A DNA stretch of 64,000 nt from NCBI RefSeq assembly GCF_000508185.1, contig NZ_AYOY01000198.1, forward strand, positions 16,632 to 80,631. Direction: 5' to 3'. The DNA comes from Sphingobium sp. C100 (GTDB lineage: Bacteria > Pseudomonadota > Alphaproteobacteria > Sphingomonadales > Sphingomonadaceae). The notes under the pieces were generated by a model, which searched no databases, was not told where the DNA came from, and saw only the letters and a program-made list of their open reading frames with translations. The position numbers and the translations under genes are program-made. Positions 1-7,729 of the stretch are shown here, piece after piece. Every line of letters begins with the position of its first letter. Position 1 is the first letter of the stretch.

Positions 1-897
1 TTCGGCAACGTCATGTTCGAACCGCTCTGGAACGCGGCGGCAATCGACCATGTCCAGATTACCGTTGGCGAAACCGTCGGCCTTGAAGGGCGCGTTTCCT
101 ATTATGACGGCGTGGGCGCGCTGCGCGACATGGTGCAGAATCATATCCTGCAAATTCTCTCCATCCTGACGATGGAGCCGCCCGCACGGATGGACCCGAC
201 CGCCGTGCGCGACGAGAAGGTAAAAGTGCTGCGTTCGCTGCGCCCGATGACGGCGGAAATGGTCAAGAGCCACAGCGTGCGCGGCCAATATACGCCCGGC
301 GCGGTGCAGGGTCAGATCGTGACCGGCTATGCAGATGAACTGGGCAAGCCGTCCGACACCGAAACCTTCGTGGCGCTCAAGGCCAATATCGATAATTGGC
401 GGTGGCAGGGCGTCCCCTTCTACCTGCGCACCGGCAAGCGGATGCCGCAGCGCCAGTCCGAGATTCTGATCCAGTTCAAGCCCGTTCGCCATTCCATCTT
501 CTGGCGCGACGGTTATGGCACGGGGCTGGAACCCAATACGTTGATCATCCGGCTGCAACCCGAAGAATATATCCGTCTGCTCATCATGAGCAAAAGGCCG
601 GGCCTAGAACGGCAGGTGCATCTGGAAGAAGTGACGCTTGACGTGTCGCTGACCGCCGCCTTTGCCGGGCAGCGCCGTCGGATTGCCTATGAACGGCTGA
701 TCCTCGACCTGCTGGCGGGCGACCAGACCCTGTTCGTACGCCGCGACGAAGTGGAGGCGCAATGGACCTGGATCGATTCGATCATCGAGGGTTGGAAACA
801 GGCCAATATGAAGGTCGCCCCCTATTCTTCGGGGAACTGGGGGCCGTCCTCGGCCATTGCCTTGATCGAACGCGACGGAGCTAGCTGGCATGACTGA
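1..897 (+). CDS. zwf: Glucose-6-phosphate 1-dehydrogenase, C-terminal part (5' end outside window)
   Basis: The reading frame is open from base 1 and gives 298 residues of the C-terminal part of G6PD, which oxidises glucose-6-phosphate to 6-phosphogluconolactone with NAD(P)+. Family landmarks are [10 protein letters not shown] near the start, the [11 protein letters not shown] strand around residue 140 and a C-terminal [11 protein letters not shown] helix. The dinucleotide-binding domain and the catalytic His region lie upstream of the window. The stop overlaps the start of edd by 8 bases, so translation is probably coupled and the genes form one Entner-Doudoroff operon. The ATG at base 13 is only an internal Met. 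Confidence 0.96.
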   Translation, partial: FGNVMFEPLWNAAAIDHVQITVGETVGLEGRVSYYDGVGALRDMVQNHILQILSILTMEPPARMDPTAVRDEKVKVLRSLRPMTAEMVKSHSVRGQYTPGAVQGQIVTGYADELGKPSDTETFVALKANIDNWRWQGVPFYLRTGKRMPQRQSEILIQFKPVRHSIFWRDGYGTGLEPNTLIIRLQPEEYIRLLIMSKRPGLERQVHLEEVTLDVSLTAAFAGQRRRIAYERLILDLLAGDQTLFVRRDEVEAQWTWIDSIIEGWKQANMKVAPYSSGNWGPSSAIALIERDGASWHD

Positions 898-2716
898 CCT
901 TCACCCCGTAATCGCCAAGGTGACCGAGCGCATCGTTACGCGCAGTGCGCCACGCCGCCGCCAATATCTCGATCTGATCGAGCGCGGCCGCGACGCGGGC
1001 ACGAACCGCGATCAACTTTCCTGCGGCAATCTGGCCCATGGCTTCGCCGCGAGCGGCGAGGACAAGCCCGCGATCCGCACTGGTCGTGCGATGAACATCG
1101 GCATCGTCACGGCCTATAATGATATGTTGTCGGCGCATCAGCCCTATGGCCGCTATCCCGAACAGATCAAGATCGCCGCGCGCGAAGTCGGCGCGACGGC
1201 GCAGGTGGCGGGCGGCGTGCCCGCAATGTGCGACGGCGTAACCCAGGGACAGGCCGGCATGGACCTGTCGCTCTTTTCCCGTGACACCATCGCGCTCGGG
1301 ACCGCCGTGGCGCTCAGCCATGCGATGTTCGAAGGGGCGTTGCTGCTGGGTATTTGCGACAAGATCGTCCCCGGCCTGCTCATCGGGGCATTGCGGTTCG
1401 GGCATCTGCCGACCATTCTCGTTCCCGCCGGCCCCATGCCATCGGGCCTGGCCAACAAGGAAAAGGTCCGCATTCGCCAGCTCTATGCCGAAGGCAAGGT
1501 GGGCCGCGACGAACTGCTCGAATCGGAAAGCGCCAGCTATCATGGCGCGGGCACCTGCACCTTTTATGGCACCGCCAATTCGAACCAGATGATGATGGAG
1601 ATGATGGGGCTGCACATGCCCGCCGCCTCCTTTGTGAATCCCGGCACGAAGCTGCGGACCGAACTGACGCGCGCCGCGACCCATCGGCTGGCGGGAATAG
1701 GCTGGGACGGCGACGACTACCGGCCGCTGGGTCATTGCGTCGATGAAAAGGCGATCGTCAACGCCATCATCGGCTTGATGGCGACGGGCGGCTCCACCAA
1801 CCATGCCATCCACCTGCCCGCCATCGCGCGGGCCGCGGGGATCAGCATCGACTGGACCGACTTCGCCGAACTGTCCGATGTCGTTCCGCTGCTGGCCCGC
1901 GTTTATCCGAACGGATCGGGTGACGTGAACCATTTCCATGCGGCCGGCGGCATCAGCGTCGTCATCCGCGAATTGCTCGACGCCGGGCTGCTCCATCGCG
2001 ACATATTGACCGTCGCGCGCACGGACCTCACCGACTATGGCAAGGAACCGGTGCTGGAAGACGATGCGCTGATGTGGCGCGACGTGCCTGCGTCCCGCGA
2101 CGAGACCATATTGCGCCCCGTCGCCAATCCGTTCCAGTCCGACGGCGGCATGAAGCTGCTTCAGGGCAATCTGGGCCGCTGCGTCATGAAAGTGAGCGCA
2201 GTGGACGAGGAGCGCTGGACGATCGAGGCGCCCGCTGCTGTCTTCCACGAACAGGACGATGTGCTGCGTGCTTTCAAGGCCGGCGAGCTGGAGCGCGACG
2301 CCGTGGTGGTGGTTCGCTTCCAGGGGCCCCGCGCCAACGGGATGCCCGAACTGCATAAGCTGACCCCCGCGCTGGGCGTGCTTCAGGATCGCGGCTTCAA
2401 GGTGGCGCTGCTCACCGACGGGCGCATGTCCGGGGCGAGCGGCAAGGTGCCCGCCGCCATTCATCTGTCCCCTGAAGCGCTAGGCGGCGGCCCGATCGGC
2501 AAGCTGCGCAACGGCGACATGGTGCGGCTCTGCGCGCTGACCGGGCAAGTCGAAGCGCTGGTCGATACCGCGGAATGGGAGGCGCGCGAGATGCCCGAAG
2601 CGCCGCCGCCGCCCTATGACACGGGTCGGGAACTCTTCGCGCTCTTCCGTCATCACAGCGATCTCGCCGAACAGGGGGCATCGCCCATCCTGGCAGCGAT
2701 GGAGAGCGAGTTTTAA
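890..2716 (+). CDS. edd: Phosphogluconate dehydratase
   Basis: This 608-residue protein is an IlvD/Edd-family dehydratase. It converts 6-phosphogluconate to 2-keto-3-deoxy-6-phosphogluconate, the first committed Entner-Doudoroff step. Visible signatures are [20 protein letters not shown] near residue 113, the [14 protein letters not shown] segment near residue 222 with a cluster-ligand Cys, and the C-terminal [20 protein letters not shown] block. A [4Fe-4S] cluster is expected from the family. Length is normal for Edd. The ATG lies inside the zwf stop region (8-base overlap), and glk follows after a gap of under 90 bases. Confidence 0.97.
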   Translation: MTDLHPVIAKVTERIVTRSAPRRRQYLDLIERGRDAGTNRDQLSCGNLAHGFAASGEDKPAIRTGRAMNIGIVTAYNDMLSAHQPYGRYPEQIKIAAREVGATAQVAGGVPAMCDGVTQGQAGMDLSLFSRDTIALGTAVALSHAMFEGALLLGICDKIVPGLLIGALRFGHLPTILVPAGPMPSGLANKEKVRIRQLYAEGKVGRDELLESESASYHGAGTCTFYGTANSNQMMMEMMGLHMPAASFVNPGTKLRTELTRAATHRLAGIGWDGDDYRPLGHCVDEKAIVNAIIGLMATGGSTNHAIHLPAIARAAGISIDWTDFAELSDVVPLLARVYPNGSGDVNHFHAAGGISVVIRELLDAGLLHRDILTVARTDLTDYGKEPVLEDDALMWRDVPASRDETILRPVANPFQSDGGMKLLQGNLGRCVMKVSAVDEERWTIEAPAAVFHEQDDVLRAFKAGELERDAVVVVRFQGPRANGMPELHKLTPALGVLQDRGFKVALLTDGRMSGASGKVPAAIHLSPEALGGGPIGKLRNGDMVRLCALTGQVEALVDTAEWEAREMPEAPPPPYDTGRELFALFRHHSDLAEQGASPILAAMESEF

Positions 2717-2802
2717 TTGCCCATCATTCGCTCTGCGCCTTGCAGATGCGAGTGAAGCCCCCGCTTTCGCCGGGATGCCGCAATAACATTGGGATGCCTT
2801 TG

Positions 2803-3777
2803 ATGACCGACATCATCGCCGCCGACATCGGCGGAACCAACGCCCGCTTCGCGCGGGCGTCGCTGGACGACAAGGGCGTGCCCACGCTCCGCACCGTCCG
2901 CAAATATAAGGTGGAGGACTATCCTAGCCTCATCGCCTGCTGGAACGCCTTTGCCGAGGATGAGAAGAAGGACGGCGCGAGCGAACTGCCTGATGCCGCC
3001 TCCATCGCTTTCGCCACCGCAATCGGGCGCGACGTCATCAAGCTGACCAACAGCAATTGGGTGATCCGTTCGGACACGCTCGCCGCCGATCTGGGCGTGC
3101 GCACGGTGCGGCTTGTCAATGATTTCGAAGCCGTGGCCCATGCCGTATCGCGCCTTCCGCAAGAAAATCTGCCGCTTCTTTTCGGCAAAGACCGGCCTTT
3201 CCCGCGCGACGGCGGCGTCACCATCCTTGGCCCCGGCACGGGCCTGGGCGTCGCCATGATCGCTTATGACAACGGGCAACCGCATGTCATCGCGACCGAA
3301 GGCGGTCATCTGGATTTCGCGCCGCTCGATCATATCGAAGAGCGGGTGCTGTCTTATCTGCGCGACAAGTTTCTGCGCGTATCGACCGAGCGGATCGTAT
3401 CCGGGCCAGGCCTCAACTATATTTACAAGGCGCTCGCGACGATCGGCCATGACCGCGTTGTGCTGATGGAAGACCCGGAACTGTGGCAGGCGGCGCTCGA
3501 CGGCAGCGATCCTTTCGCGCGGGCGGCGCTGGAACGCTTTTGCCTCTGCTACGGATCGGTCGCGGGCGACTTGGCGCTGGCGCACGGCCCCCATGCGGTT
3601 GTGCTGGCCGGTGGTTTGACCCAACGGATGCGCGATTTCCTGCCGCATAGTGGGTTCCACACACGTTTCACGGCCAAGGGCCGGTTCGAAAGCCTGATGG
3701 CGACGGTACCGATCCGCTGCGCCGTCCATGATGAAATCGGCTTGTTCGGCGCTGCCGCAGCCTTCAGGGAGAAATGA
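2803..3777 (+). CDS. glk: Glucokinase
   Basis: The predicted protein has 324 residues and belongs to the bacterial Glk (ROK-like, ATP-dependent) family, phosphorylating glucose to feed Zwf. It starts MTDIIAADIGGTNARFA, the phosphate-binding loop typically found at the extreme N-terminus of Glk. Further motifs are LGPGTGLGVAMI, the EGGHLDFAP substrate loop and a C-terminal LAGGLTQRM segment. The frame is open upstream to a TTG at 2740, but those 21 extra residues do not look like the family, so the ATG at 2803 is preferred; an ATG at 2794 is the alternative. The stop overlaps the eda start by 4 bases (ATGA). Confidence 0.94.
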   Translation: MTDIIAADIGGTNARFARASLDDKGVPTLRTVRKYKVEDYPSLIACWNAFAEDEKKDGASELPDAASIAFATAIGRDVIKLTNSNWVIRSDTLAADLGVRTVRLVNDFEAVAHAVSRLPQENLPLLFGKDRPFPRDGGVTILGPGTGLGVAMIAYDNGQPHVIATEGGHLDFAPLDHIEERVLSYLRDKFLRVSTERIVSGPGLNYIYKALATIGHDRVVLMEDPELWQAALDGSDPFARAALERFCLCYGSVAGDLALAHGPHAVVLAGGLTQRMRDFLPHSGFHTRFTAKGRFESLMATVPIRCAVHDEIGLFGAAAAFREK

Positions 3778-4397
3778 AAATGCGTCTGACCGTCGAACAA
3801 GTGATGGATTTGGCTCCGGTTATCCCCGTATTGGTGGTGGAACGGGTCGAGGACGCCCTGCCGATCGCACAGGCGCTGGTAAAGGGCGGCCTGCCCGCGC
3901 TGGAAGTGACGCTGCGCACGCCGGCCGCGCTGGATGTCATCCGCGAAATGGCGAAGGTCGAAGGCGCCGTAGTGGGCGCTGGCACGGTGCTGAACCCGGC
4001 CCAGCTCGACGCCGCGATGGAAGCGGGCGCACGCTTCATCGTCAGCCCCGGCCTGACCGAGCCGCTGGGTAAGGCGGCCATCGCGGCGGAAGTCCCTTTC
4101 CTGCCCGGCACCGCGACTGCGGGCGACGTCATGCGCGGCATGGACATGGGCCTGTCGCACTTCAAATTCTTTCCCGCCGAAACTTCTGGCGGCCTGCCCG
4201 CGCTCAAGGCGCTGGCCGCACCGCTCCACACCGCCCGTTTCTGCCCGACCGGCGGCATCACGGGGCAGAGCGCCCCCGAATGGCTGGCCCAATCCTTCAT
4301 CAAATGCGTCGGCGGCAGTTGGGTCGTGCCCAAGGGGCCGGTCGATGCCGCAAAGATCGAGGCATTGGCGCGCGAAGCCGCGGCGCTGGCGCGCTGA
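3774..4397 (+). CDS. eda: 2-dehydro-3-deoxy-phosphogluconate (KDPG) aldolase
   Basis: The 207-residue protein is a class I KDPG aldolase. It splits KDPG into pyruvate and glyceraldehyde-3-phosphate and completes the Entner-Doudoroff pathway with the preceding genes. The Schiff-base lysine sits in HFKFFPAE near residue 130, the phosphate loop is FCPTGGIT near residue 160, and the catalytic Glu region is PALEVTLRTP near residue 42. The length matches trimeric Eda enzymes. The start overlaps the glk stop (ATGA), so it closes the zwf-edd-glk-eda operon. An alternative ATG at 3780 would remove two residues. Confidence 0.96.
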   Translation: MKMRLTVEQVMDLAPVIPVLVVERVEDALPIAQALVKGGLPALEVTLRTPAALDVIREMAKVEGAVVGAGTVLNPAQLDAAMEAGARFIVSPGLTEPLGKAAIAAEVPFLPGTATAGDVMRGMDMGLSHFKFFPAETSGGLPALKALAAPLHTARFCPTGGITGQSAPEWLAQSFIKCVGGSWVVPKGPVDAAKIEALAREAAALAR

Positions 4398-4437
4398 GGC
4401 GGTTGCGCCCGCCCGCCGCCCGTCCTAGATGCGAGCC

Positions 4438-4950
4438 ATGACTCCGCGCCGCCTTCTCACCGCCCTCGCCCTGATGCTGTCGGGCTGCGCCGGGGCGCCG
4501 CAAAATTATCCGTCGCTCGCCAAGCGGCCGATCGAAAGCGCGCCGATCGCCGAGGTGTCGCCGCCGCCTGCGTCGATCCCGGCCGACGCCGAATTGTCGG
4601 CTGAGATCGCCCGCTATGTCGAGCAGGCCGACAAGGGCGCCGCCGCCTTCGAGGCTGCCTATGCCGAGGCAGACAAAGCCGTGAACGCAGCGGCGCGGGC
4701 CGCAGTTTCCAGCGATGCCTGGGTCGGCGCGCAAGTGTCGATCAGCACGCTGGAGGCTGCGCGCAACGACAGCGTGTCGGCGCTCGCCAGCCTGGATACC
4801 CTCTATGTTCAGCGCAGCAACGCGGTGGCCGACGGCAAGTCCGCAGGCGGTCTGGCGGATATCGACGCGGCCCGCAGCGCGGCGCTGGCGCTGGTCGATC
4901 AGCAGAATGACCGTATCGACGCGATGAAGGCGCGCCTGCCCCAGCCCTGA
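4438..4950 (+). CDS. Small putative lipoprotein, function unknown
   Basis: This encodes 170 residues from the ATG at 4438 (another in-frame ATG at 4429 adds three). The N-terminus MTPRRLLTALALMLSGC is a lipoprotein signal with a lipobox ending at Cys17, so the mature protein should be lipid-anchored in the envelope. The rest is Ala-rich and largely helical, with heptad-like spacing after residue 45 that suggests a coiled coil. No enzymatic motif was recognised. It lies 40 bases after eda on the same strand without an obvious terminator between, so it may be read through from the Entner-Doudoroff operon. Confidence 0.75.
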   Translation: MTPRRLLTALALMLSGCAGAPQNYPSLAKRPIESAPIAEVSPPPASIPADAELSAEIARYVEQADKGAAAFEAAYAEADKAVNAAARAAVSSDAWVGAQVSISTLEAARNDSVSALASLDTLYVQRSNAVADGKSAGGLADIDAARSAALALVDQQNDRIDAMKARLPQP

Positions 4951-4960
4951 AATCCGCAAC

Positions 4961-5536
4961 CTATTCGAACGCTGCCTTGACGGCGCCCTTATGCGCCTTG
5001 GCATTATGGACATAATGGTCCACCCCTTCCCGCATGGCGATCAACGCTTCGTCGGTCAGGTCGCGCATATATTTGGCCGGGCGACCAGCCCATAGCTGAC
5101 GATGCAGCACCCGCTTGCCCGGCGAGAGCAATGCGCCCGCCGCCAGCATGGCGTCGCTTTCCACCACGGAGCCGCTCATCACGACCGCGCCGAGCCCGAC
5201 AAAGGCGCGATCATGCAGGACGCAGCCATGGATCATCGCCATATGGCCGATCAGCACATCGTCACCGATGATCGTCGGCCAACCCTCGGCCGGACGATCA
5301 GCGCCATCGCCGGGGCTGTCGCAGTGAATGACGGTGCCGTCCTGCACGTTGGTGCGTGCGCCGATGGTGACGCGGTTGACGTCGCCGCGTATCACGCAAT
5401 TATACCAGATGCTGGCATCCTCGCCGATTTCGACGTCGCCGACGATCCGGCACCCCGGCGCGATGAAGGCGCCGGGATGGATGACCGGCGTCTTGCCGTT
5501 GAAGGGGATGATGCTGACGTCGGGATGATCCATCAC
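4961..5536 (-). CDS. Gamma-carbonic anhydrase family protein (left-handed beta-helix)
   Basis: This 191-residue protein contains hexapeptide repeats of the [LIV]-G-x4 type from about residue 25 to 140, the signature of the gamma-class carbonic anhydrase/YrdA/PaaY superfamily. Segments such as IWYNCVIRGDVNRVTIG, NVQDGTVIHCDS and LIGHMAMIHGCVL carry the histidines that bind the metal between subunits in this family. The C-terminal helix LWAGRPAKYMRDLTDE is also typical. Whether it is an active carbonic anhydrase or an acyltransferase-like homologue cannot be decided by eye. It is next to hemB on the same strand with one base between, so they are probably cotranscribed. Confidence 0.88.
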   Translation of the reverse strand: MMDHPDVSIIPFNGKTPVIHPGAFIAPGCRIVGDVEIGEDASIWYNCVIRGDVNRVTIGARTNVQDGTVIHCDSPGDGADRPAEGWPTIIGDDVLIGHMAMIHGCVLHDRAFVGLGAVVMSGSVVESDAMLAAGALLSPGKRVLHRQLWAGRPAKYMRDLTDEALIAMREGVDHYVHNAKAHKGAVKAAFE

Positions 5537-5537
5537 T

Positions 5538-6533
5538 TCAGCCCCCCAACAATCGCGCGGCGTGGAGGGCGTGGTAGGTGAGTACGCCCGAACAGCCGGC
5601 GCGCTTGAACGCCAGCAGCGTTTCGAGGATCAGTGCGTCCCGGTCCCCCGCGCCCGCCGCGGCGGCATGTTCGATCATCGCATATTCGCCCGACACTTGA
5701 TAGGCGAAGACCGGGACGGCGAAACGGTCCCGGACACGCGCAACGATGTCGAGATAGGGTAACCCCGGCTTCACCATCACGCTGTCGGCGCCTTCTGCCA
5801 GGTCGAGCGCGACTTCGCGCAACGCTTCCTCGCCATTGGCGGGGTCCATCTGATAGTTTTTCTTGTCGCCCTTGAGCAGCCCGCGCGATCCGACCGCGTC
5901 GCGGAACGGGCCGTAGAAAGCGCTGGCATATTTGGCCGCATAAGCCATGATCTGGACATTGGCGTGGCCGGTTTCCTCCAGCGCCTCGCGGATCGCGCCG
6001 ACGCGGCCGTCCATCATGTCGCTGGGCGCGATGATGTCGGCGCCCGCCGCCGCCTGGTTCAGCGACTGACCGATCAGCACGTCGATGGTCGCATCATTGA
6101 CGACATAGCCCGCTTCGTCGAGCAGTCCGTCCTGGCCATGGGCGGTGTAGGGATCGAGCGCCACGTCGGTCAGCACGCCGATGTCGGGCACCGCATCCTT
6201 GATCGCCCGGATCGCCCGGCACATGAGATTGTCGGGATTGAGCGCTTCGGCGCCATCGTCGCTGCGCCGATCCACCTGGGTGTTGGGGAAGAGGGCAAGG
6301 CAGGGAATGCCGGCATCGCGCGCGTCCCTGGCCCGCGCCACCATCAGGTCCACCGACCAGCGCGAAACGCCGGGCAAGGCGGCGATCGGTTCCTCGACTC
6401 CCTCCCCTTCGGTCACGAACAGCGGCCAGAGGAAATCGCTGGGCGAGAGGCGATTTTCGGCGTGCATTGCCCGGCTCCAGGCCGAGGCGCGGGTGCGGCG
6501 CAGGCGCAGCGCCGGATATTGTGCGTGGGTCAT
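5538..6533 (-). CDS. hemB: Delta-aminolevulinic acid dehydratase (porphobilinogen synthase)
   Basis: The 331-residue enzyme condenses two 5-aminolevulinate molecules to porphobilinogen in tetrapyrrole synthesis. Diagnostic motifs are SPSDFLWPLFVTEG near residue 31, IGVLTDVALDPYTAHG near residue 120 (Asp-rich metal region lacking the zinc cysteines, hence the Mg-type), APSDMMDGRVGAIRE near residue 170, YAAKYASAFYGPFRDA with the first Schiff-base Lys, and MVKPGLPYLD with the second. The frame runs on to 7574, but that extension is antisense to mtgA and does not resemble HemB; the ATG giving MTHAQYPALRLRR is chosen. Confidence 0.96.
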   Translation of the reverse strand: MTHAQYPALRLRRTRASAWSRAMHAENRLSPSDFLWPLFVTEGEGVEEPIAALPGVSRWSVDLMVARARDARDAGIPCLALFPNTQVDRRSDDGAEALNPDNLMCRAIRAIKDAVPDIGVLTDVALDPYTAHGQDGLLDEAGYVVNDATIDVLIGQSLNQAAAGADIIAPSDMMDGRVGAIREALEETGHANVQIMAYAAKYASAFYGPFRDAVGSRGLLKGDKKNYQMDPANGEEALREVALDLAEGADSVMVKPGLPYLDIVARVRDRFAVPVFAYQVSGEYAMIEHAAAAGAGDRDALILETLLAFKRAGCSGVLTYHALHAARLLGG

Positions 6534-6626
6534 GAACGCCGGTGTAGGCGCGGCCGAGGTGCCGATCAAGCCGGGCAAGAGGCTATGGCTTGAACCCTGC
6601 CTTGGCTGCGCGCTAACGTCGTCGCC

Positions 6627-7322
6627 ATGACCGCAAAGCCCGTTTCCGTCCGCCGCCGCTCCCGCTGGATCAGCATTCCGCTCAAGATCATCCTCAGCTT
6701 CCTCGTCATCTCGCTGCTGCTGGTGGCGCTCTATCGCTTCGTGCCGCCGCCCGTGACGATGACCATGGTCCTTGATCCCAACGGCATCACCAAGGACTGG
6801 ACCAGGCTGGACGCGATCGATCCCGACATGGCGCGGGCGGCGATTGCGGCGGAGGACGGCAAATTCTGCACCCATCATGGCTTCGACGTTGACGCAATCG
6901 CCAAGGCGGCGATCCATAATGCAAGCGGCGGCCGGGTGCGTGGGGGCTCCACCATCAGTCAGCAGACCGCCAAGAATGTCTTTCTGTGGCAGGGCGGCGG
7001 TTTCGTGCGCAAGGGGCTGGAGGCTTGGTTCACCATGCTGATCGAGGCGATCTGGGGCAAGCGGCGGATCATGGAGGTCTATCTGAACGTCGCCGAAACC
7101 GGCATCGGCACCTATGGCGTGGAGGCCGGGGCAATGCGCTATTTCCACCATGGCGCGGGCAAGTTGAGCCGGGCCGAGGCCGCCCGGATCGCCGCCGTCC
7201 TGCCGCTTCCCAAGAAGCGCGCCGCCGTCGCGCCCAGCGGCTTCACCCGCCGTTACGGCAACAAGATCGCAGCGCGGATCGGCGTCGTGCAGCGGGATGG
7301 ATTGGACGGCTGCCTGCGATAA
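6627..7322 (+). CDS. mtgA: Monofunctional biosynthetic peptidoglycan transglycosylase
   Basis: This 231-residue protein has a basic N-terminus, one membrane segment (residues about 16 to 36) and a GT51 glycosyltransferase domain. Family motifs visible are AAIAAEDGKFCTHHGFD (catalytic Glu in the EDxxFxxHxG block), GGSTISQQTAKNVFLW, RRIMEVYLNVAETG and AARIAAVLPLPKK. No transpeptidase domain follows, so it is the monofunctional form that polymerises lipid II in the periplasm, anchored in the inner membrane. It is divergent from hemB, with starts 93 bases apart. Confidence 0.95.
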   Translation: MTAKPVSVRRRSRWISIPLKIILSFLVISLLLVALYRFVPPPVTMTMVLDPNGITKDWTRLDAIDPDMARAAIAAEDGKFCTHHGFDVDAIAKAAIHNASGGRVRGGSTISQQTAKNVFLWQGGGFVRKGLEAWFTMLIEAIWGKRRIMEVYLNVAETGIGTYGVEAGAMRYFHHGAGKLSRAEAARIAAVLPLPKKRAAVAPSGFTRRYGNKIAARIGVVQRDGLDGCLR

Positions 7323-7729
7323 CGGCGGCGACAGCCAAAGTTCACACCGTTGTCGGCCTTTTCCGGCCAATTGTACCTGTAACGCTACAGGAAAGTCACG
7401 GGGACGCCACAGCGAAGCCCCTTCAAAGCCACATAAGCGCCCCTGCGACGCGACGGCGAAGCGCCAGTAGCGCGCCGGGCGCGCGACAACCACGCGCCGC
7501 AGACGCGCGCGAAAGGCAACGGTCCCGATCGTCAGGGCGCCATGGGGTCGAAGGAGGGCCGCAAGCTGGTCCATCCGGCAGGGTAGATCAGAATAAATCC
7601 TACATCGCCAGTGGAACGCGCCCCGCTCCGCATCCAGGTTCGGGCTGGTCTCGGGTAAAGGCGATGCACAAAGAAAAAGGGCGGGGATCGCTCCCCGCCC
7701 TTTCCGTTAGATAGCCGTCCTGAAGTTGC
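7323..7729. other. Intergenic region between mtgA and the TonB receptor gene
   Basis: About 400 bases with no credible gene on either strand. It contains a 16-base perfect inverted repeat CCTGTAacgcTACAGG at 7376-7391, about 55 bases after the mtgA stop and not followed by a T-run, so it looks more like a protein-binding site than a terminator. It ends with the receptor-gene terminator. An ORF running in from mtgA to 7714 is compositional only. Confidence 0.5.
7674..7703 (-). terminator. Rho-independent terminator of the TonB-dependent receptor gene
   Basis: A perfect 12-base-pair stem (AAAGGGCGGGGA / TCCCCGCCCTTT) with a 4-base loop is followed on the minus strand by a run of five T. It lies 26 bases past the receptor stop. 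Confidence 0.9.

Noticed and set aside
881..2464. 527-residue minus-strand ORF opposite edd
   Set aside because: It is the antisense shadow of a well-supported gene; high GC removes stop codons in the complementary frame. No family motif seen.
6534..7574. 347-residue N-terminal extension of HemB
   Set aside because: Overlaps mtgA antisense and lacks HemB similarity; the ATG at 6533 gives a normal-length enzyme.
7323..7729. A hidden rpmF or other small gene after mtgA
   Set aside because: Frames were read for ribosomal-protein L32-like basic/Cys motifs; none found.
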